A DNA stretch of 64,000 bases from Thiocystis violascens (GTDB lineage: Bacteria; Pseudomonadota; Gammaproteobacteria; Chromatiales; Chromatiaceae). How positions within the stretch are numbered: position 1 is the first letter of the stretch; each line of letters starts with the position of its first letter. Location of the stretch: positions 1 to 64,000 of the forward strand of contig DYNM01000004.1 of the NCBI GenBank assembly GCA_020721065.1, given 5' to 3'. Positions 55,306-64,000 of this stretch are shown here, piece after piece. A model generated the notes under the pieces. That model did no database searches. It was not told the DNA's origin and saw only the letters and a program-made list of their open reading frames with translations. The position numbers and the translations under genes are program-made.

Positions 55306-56760
55306 TCAATCATCAAGATCAAAATCCTCAGTGTCAGTTTTAGTCAGTTTAGAGCGCCGCCACCACCAAATACCAACGCCAATACCCACTATTGCCAGCA
55401 ACGCAAGATTACTCACAATTAGAATGAAGATGGCAGATTGTCGTGCTGCTGCATCAGAAATTGGTTGCATGATAGATGCTGATGCGTTTTGCGGTTGTGT
55501 TGCTTGAGGTTCTGGCGTTTGCGTTAAATTGGGATGCACTTGCTTGACTAAAGTAATAAAGCGATTTTTTTGGCGTTGAAAATCAGGATGTTTGGCAATA
55601 ACCTGCACTTCAAAAGGGCCTGAATGTTCAAATTTCAGTACGCCGCGATAATCATAAGTGGCTAAATCAGTTGCGTTAGTTGTGAGTTCTAATGTTTGAA
55701 TTTTAGCACCACCAGCGTCAAATACAGTTGCACTAAATTGCGCATCTTTAACAATTTCAGGATTGATTGGTGCGCCCTGATAAGTTAATTGTGCAGTAAC
55801 CAGAATCGTATCACCAAATCGTGCTAATGTTGGCAAGGTTACGCGCAAATCTAACTCACTTTTGATATACGCTTTTTTATTTTCATTATCCGCTTTAACT
55901 TTCCAGATGCCTGCTTCAGGTTGCTGAATGCGCACTTGATCAAAATAAGTCGAACTTTCCCAATTAATGTTGGGGCGTTTTGTTGTCGCGTCAATCTGTT
56001 GACCTGTTGGTGTGGTTAATTGTATTGCGCCATCACCAGCATTGCGTTTAACTAATACGTTGAGTTCTTTCATGTTGGCATCAACCGTTACTTCATCGTT
56101 TATAATTGGCGCAATGAGTGGTTGATCGGTTTGTTCAAATAAACGTACAAACGCATCATAAATATCAGTGGGTTTTTCTGCTCGAAAAGCTTGCCCACCA
56201 GTGGCTTCAGCGATTTTAGAGAGAAACTCAAGATCAGCTTCGGGAGAAAACGCAACACCAAGAATGCGAATATGATCTGCTTGAAATTTAGGAATCAGTT
56301 CCTCAAAAATAGTTGTTTGTGCAGTTTGATTCGCTTCGTCAGTGCCGAGATTGAGTTGTCCATCTGAAAATAGAATTAACACTTTTTCATCATTGGGAGC
56401 GGCGGGTTGATCCTGATAAATTTGATACCCAACTCGCAGTGCGGATTCAAAATTTGTCCGAATTCCACTCATTTGTAATTGTTGCGTGTGTTCGGTAAGT
56501 TTTTGTTGTGCGTTCTCATCGGCAATTGGCGTTAAGGGTAAAAGACATTTGCTGTTTTGTGCAAAGCTAGTCAGTGCTAATCGATCCTGATTGTTTAATA
56601 ATTGCCCGAATAATTCTGCGCCTTTAATGCTGTCGCGGTCGGGATCGTTGGCTTTCATGCTGAGGGAGCGATCAAGTGTTAATACCACATCAACTGCGGC
56701 GGCTGGCAGGGACATAATGAATAATAGCGTAATAATGATAGGTGAAAAGATGCGTATCAT
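55306..56760 (-). CDS. vWA-domain protein with signal peptide and C-terminal TM
   Basis: A 484-residue exported protein. The signal peptide (about 1-22) is followed directly by a von Willebrand A domain (about 24-215). Its MIDAS motif is DRSLS (D30, S32, S34), with the further Thr in SGIRTNFESALRVG and the Asp in LILFSDGQLNLG. A beta-rich region (about 225-410, Ig-like: GDTILVTAQLTYQGAP) follows, then a Pro/Gln linker and a TM helix (about 448-470), with a short acidic cytoplasmic tail ending DFDLDD. This is the layout of BatA/CFA-type vWA proteins. It is probably a periplasmic, membrane-tethered binding module working with the downstream coiled-coil protein. Confidence 0.82.
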   Translation of the reverse strand: MIRIFSPIIITLLFIMSLPAAAVDVVLTLDRSLSMKANDPDRDSIKGAELFGQLLNNQDRLALTSFAQNSKCLLPLTPIADENAQQKLTEHTQQLQMSGIRTNFESALRVGYQIYQDQPAAPNDEKVLILFSDGQLNLGTDEANQTAQTTIFEELIPKFQADHIRILGVAFSPEADLEFLSKIAEATGGQAFRAEKPTDIYDAFVRLFEQTDQPLIAPIINDEVTVDANMKELNVLVKRNAGDGAIQLTTPTGQQIDATTKRPNINWESSTYFDQVRIQQPEAGIWKVKADNENKKAYIKSELDLRVTLPTLARFGDTILVTAQLTYQGAPINPEIVKDAQFSATVFDAGGAKIQTLELTTNATDLATYDYRGVLKFEHSGPFEVQVIAKHPDFQRQKNRFITLVKQVHPNLTQTPEPQATQPQNASASIMQPISDAAARQSAIFILIVSNLALLAIVGIGVGIWWWRRSKLTKTDTEDFDLDD

Positions 56761-56907
56761 GGGGGTAATGTCCTGAGATGATGGAGGTGGTGGGGAGCAA
56801 GGTTAAGAGTTTAAGCGGAACTGTTGGCGCGGTGCTAACAATTAGTCACTAAAATTTTTCATTCATTCGGTGCGGTCGTACTGATTGCTTGTTGAGGAGT
56901 AAAAGAA

Positions 56908-58787
<1,880 letters not shown>

Positions 58788-58810
58788 CCAGCGCCAGCAA
58801 GTGACATAAA

Positions 58811-58840
58811 AAAACCCGTTAAATCATTAACGGGTTTTTT
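58811..58840. terminator. Bidirectional terminator shared by serS and tRNA-Ser
   Basis: The stem AACCCGTTAA (58813-58822) / TTAACGGGTT (58827-58836) with a four-base loop is flanked by an A-run on the left and a T-run on the right. It can terminate serS on the plus strand and the tRNA gene on the minus strand. Confidence 0.88.
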
Positions 58841-58845
58841 AGTAT

Positions 58846-58935
58846 TGGCGGAGAGGGTGGGATTCGAACCCACGGAAGGCTTGCGCCTTCTCTTGATTTC
58901 GAGTCAAGCCCATTCGGCCACTCTGGCACCTCTCC
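58846..58935 (-). tRNA. tRNA-Ser (anticodon CGA)
   Basis: A 90-base gene with encoded CCA. The acceptor stem is GGAGAGG/CCTCTCC, discriminator G. The anticodon stem-loop CTTGACTCGAAATCAAG gives anticodon CGA (reads UCG). A long variable arm (AGAAGGCGCAAGCCTTC), diagnostic of class II tRNAs, precedes the T arm, which contains GGTTCGAATCC. Confidence 0.96.
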
Positions 58936-59174
58936 TGAAATTCTGATCCAAGCGTGCAATCAGGTCGCGCATTGTAGGTTTCAGCACCGCTTCTGTCTAT
59001 CTCCACGTCCGCGTCCCCACTGCACCAGCGTTGTGCAGCACGCAGCGTCTTTGTGCAGTTGCAACATAAAATCAAGTCACCAGTCAGGATTTCGGGATAT
59101 AGTTATCCAGTTTGCGCTGATCCTGCCGCGTGGTAACGGGATCATTTTTTCCATTGAAAGCGGAATCAAGAGCG

Positions 59175-62759
<3,585 letters not shown>

Positions 62760-62766
62760 TCAATCG

Positions 62767-62791
62767 GTTGGGTTGCCTATGGCAACCCAAC
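62767..62791 (+). other. Stem-loop after nifJ
   Basis: A perfect 11-bp stem GTTGGGTTGCC (62767-62777) / GGCAACCCAAC (62781-62791) with a TAT loop lies seven bases after the nifJ stop. No T-run follows, so it may protect the nifJ 3' end or partially separate it from the next gene. Confidence 0.6.
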
Positions 62792-62880
62792 TGTATTAGC
62801 GCATCTGTCATTGAGTGGCGATTCAATTGAGTTAATTTTTTTAACGCCAATACTCCTCTCAAACTATCGGAATCACATCT

Positions 62881-63897
62881 ATGAATTTAACCACGTCTTA
62901 TTTGGGTTTAACCCTCAAAAATCCGCTGGTGCCTTCCGCATCGCCGCTGACAAAAAACCTCAGCATTGCCCGCGAATTAGAAGACAACGGCGCTGCCGCA
63001 GTCATCATGTGGTCTTTATTTGAAGAAGCCGTCACCGCTGAAACCGAAGCGATGGCGCGTTTTCTTGACAATCAAGACACCGGTTTTGCCGAAGTTGGCA
63101 GCGGCTTTCTCCCGCAACATCAAGATTTTACTGGCGCACTCGATCAATATCTTGACCATCTGCGCAAGCTCAAAGAAACGCTAGAGATTCCGGTCATCGC
63201 CAGTCTCAACGGCGTCACCAGCAGCGGCTGGATTCGTCATGCGCGAGCGATTGAACAAGCGGGCGCGGATGCTTTGGAATTAAATGTGTATTACGTTGCT
63301 GCTGATATTCGTCACAGCGGCGCGGAAGTTGAAGAGCGTTATCTCAACCTGCTGCGCGAATTACGCAGCCAGATTCAAATTCCGATCAATTTGAAATTAT
63401 CTCCCGCTTTTAGTTCGCTTGGTCATATCGTTGCTGCTGCCGCTGCTGCGGGTGCCAATGGCGTTGCCTTATTCAATCGTTTTTATCAACCCGACATTGA
63501 TATTCACGGCTTGCGTTTGCAATCGACTTTACGTCCATCGACTTCAGCAGAAACGTTATTAGCGATGCGCTGGCTGGCGATTTTATATGGGCGCATTGAC
63601 GGCTTGTCATTAGGCGCAACTGGTGGCGTTCACACTGCTGAAGATGCAATTAAATTGCTCTTAGCGGGTGCTGATGTGGTGCATTTATGCAGCGTGTTAT
63701 TACAACACGGGCCGGCGCAAATGGCGTTAATTCTGAACGGAATTCAGGAATGGATGACTGAACAAAGTTTTGAGAGTATTGAAGACTTTCGTGGGCGCGT
63801 GAGTGCGCTAACGGTACCCAATCCGGCTGATTTTGAACGCGCCAATTACGTCAACATTTTAGATAGCTATAGCACTGCGCCGGGTGTCAGAGTGTAA
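62881..63897 (+). CDS. Dihydroorotate dehydrogenase-like protein
   Basis: A 338-residue FMN-type TIM barrel of the dihydroorotate dehydrogenase family. Segments: LGLTLKNPLVPSASPLTKNL, VIASLNGVTSSGWIRHARAI, ADALELNVYY, IPINLKLSPAFSSLGHIV, and the phosphate-binding GLSLGATGGVHTAEDAIKLL followed by GADVVHLCSVLLQHGP. It lacks the class 2 membrane helix. Proteins of this subgroup often sit beside nifJ, suggesting a role unrelated to pyrimidine synthesis, but none is proven. A terminator follows. Confidence 0.88.
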   Translation: MNLTTSYLGLTLKNPLVPSASPLTKNLSIARELEDNGAAAVIMWSLFEEAVTAETEAMARFLDNQDTGFAEVGSGFLPQHQDFTGALDQYLDHLRKLKETLEIPVIASLNGVTSSGWIRHARAIEQAGADALELNVYYVAADIRHSGAEVEERYLNLLRELRSQIQIPINLKLSPAFSSLGHIVAAAAAAGANGVALFNRFYQPDIDIHGLRLQSTLRPSTSAETLLAMRWLAILYGRIDGLSLGATGGVHTAEDAIKLLLAGADVVHLCSVLLQHGPAQMALILNGIQEWMTEQSFESIEDFRGRVSALTVPNPADFERANYVNILDSYSTAPGVRV

Positions 63898-63947
63898 CTG
63901 TCGTGTAGGTTATCAACGCCACACAGCAATGTGTGGTGAATTCACCG

Positions 63948-63976
63948 GCCCCGCTTTATTTGAGCGGGGCTTTCGT
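63948..63976 (+). terminator. Rho-independent terminator after the dihydroorotate dehydrogenase-like gene
   Basis: An 8-bp stem GCCCCGCT (63948-63955) / AGCGGGGC (63963-63970) with a seven-base loop is followed by TTTCGTT. Confidence 0.75.
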
Positions 63977-63986
63977 TCATTCACTC

Positions 63987-64000
63987 AGGAGTCAGTTATG
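63987..64000 (+). promoter_or_regulatory. Ribosome-binding site and start codon of a gene leaving the window
   Basis: AGGAG (63987-63991) is followed six bases later by ATG (63998-64000) at the very end of the window. A plus-strand gene probably begins here; its identity cannot be seen. Confidence 0.5.

Noticed and set aside
58839..59075. Open frame spanning the tRNA-Ser gene
   Set aside because: It reads straight through the tRNA, which is certain from its cloverleaf and long variable arm.

Overview
The window looks like a chromosomal segment of a gammaproteobacterial purple sulfur bacterium (Chromatiales-like). The main reasons are a bchE gene for oxygen-independent bacteriochlorophyll synthesis, a secreted Gly/Tyr/Asn-rich protein resembling sulfur globule envelope proteins, a membrane pyrophosphatase, a nifJ-type pyruvate oxidoreductase, and gammaproteobacterial housekeeping genes (ruvC, yebC, orn, serS, pst operon). 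The organism assignment is an inference from gene content; no rRNA is present.

Layout. 1-3768 (minus strand): a truncated MmeI-like DNA methyltransferase, cbpA, ruvC, yebC and cobF. 3985-13849 (plus strand): bchE, a DUF29 gene, then a tightly overlapping run cobQ, Cys-rich small protein, metH, cobU and a btuF-like binding protein, then ppiB. This block places cobalamin synthesis and uptake beside two corrinoid-dependent enzymes (BchE and MetH). 13855-17053 (minus): a chemoreceptor and a two-gene unit of a TrpD2-like protein and a Rieske ferredoxin. 17462-24330: an RMD1/DUF155 membrane protein, then pstS-pstC-pstA-pstB-phoU with a recognisable Pho box, a duplicated leader segment and an intercistronic stem-loop. 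24423-33932: glycosyltransferase, a divergent DapB-like protein, orn, an SseB-like protein, DAHP synthase, an RND efflux pair and a histidine phosphatase (possible CobC). 34050-37738 (minus): a K+-type membrane pyrophosphatase, an unknown protein and the sulfur globule-like protein. 38110-43379 (plus): an SbmA/BacA-like ABC protein whose ATPase motifs are all destroyed, a GH1 beta-glucosidase carrying an in-frame palindromic repeat, a lipoprotein with exact 132-bp tandem repeats, and an unknown protein.

43643-46843 is an accessory island: a truncated nuclease-like remnant, a C-protein-controlled type II restriction-modification system with a C-box, its endonuclease, and a convergent methyltransferase whose 3' end overlaps the endonuclease gene. 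46983-50409 holds an RDD protein, an orphan PAS histidine kinase and a decayed MNT/HEPN-type pair with an in-frame amber codon. 50486-64000 holds a large FAD/Fe-S oxidoreductase, a vWA plus coiled-coil membrane pair, a methyltransferase, serS with an adjacent tRNA-Ser(CGA) sharing a bidirectional terminator, nifJ and a dihydroorotate dehydrogenase-like gene.

The least ordinary items are the pseudo-ATPase ABC transporter, the palindrome inside the glucosidase, the convergent C-R/M restriction system at a truncated gene, the decayed nucleotidyltransferase pair, and the cobalamin supply-and-demand cluster. No wholly new system is proven from sequence alone. The vWA/coiled-coil pair and the TrpD2-Rieske pair are the best candidates for an undescribed two-gene function.
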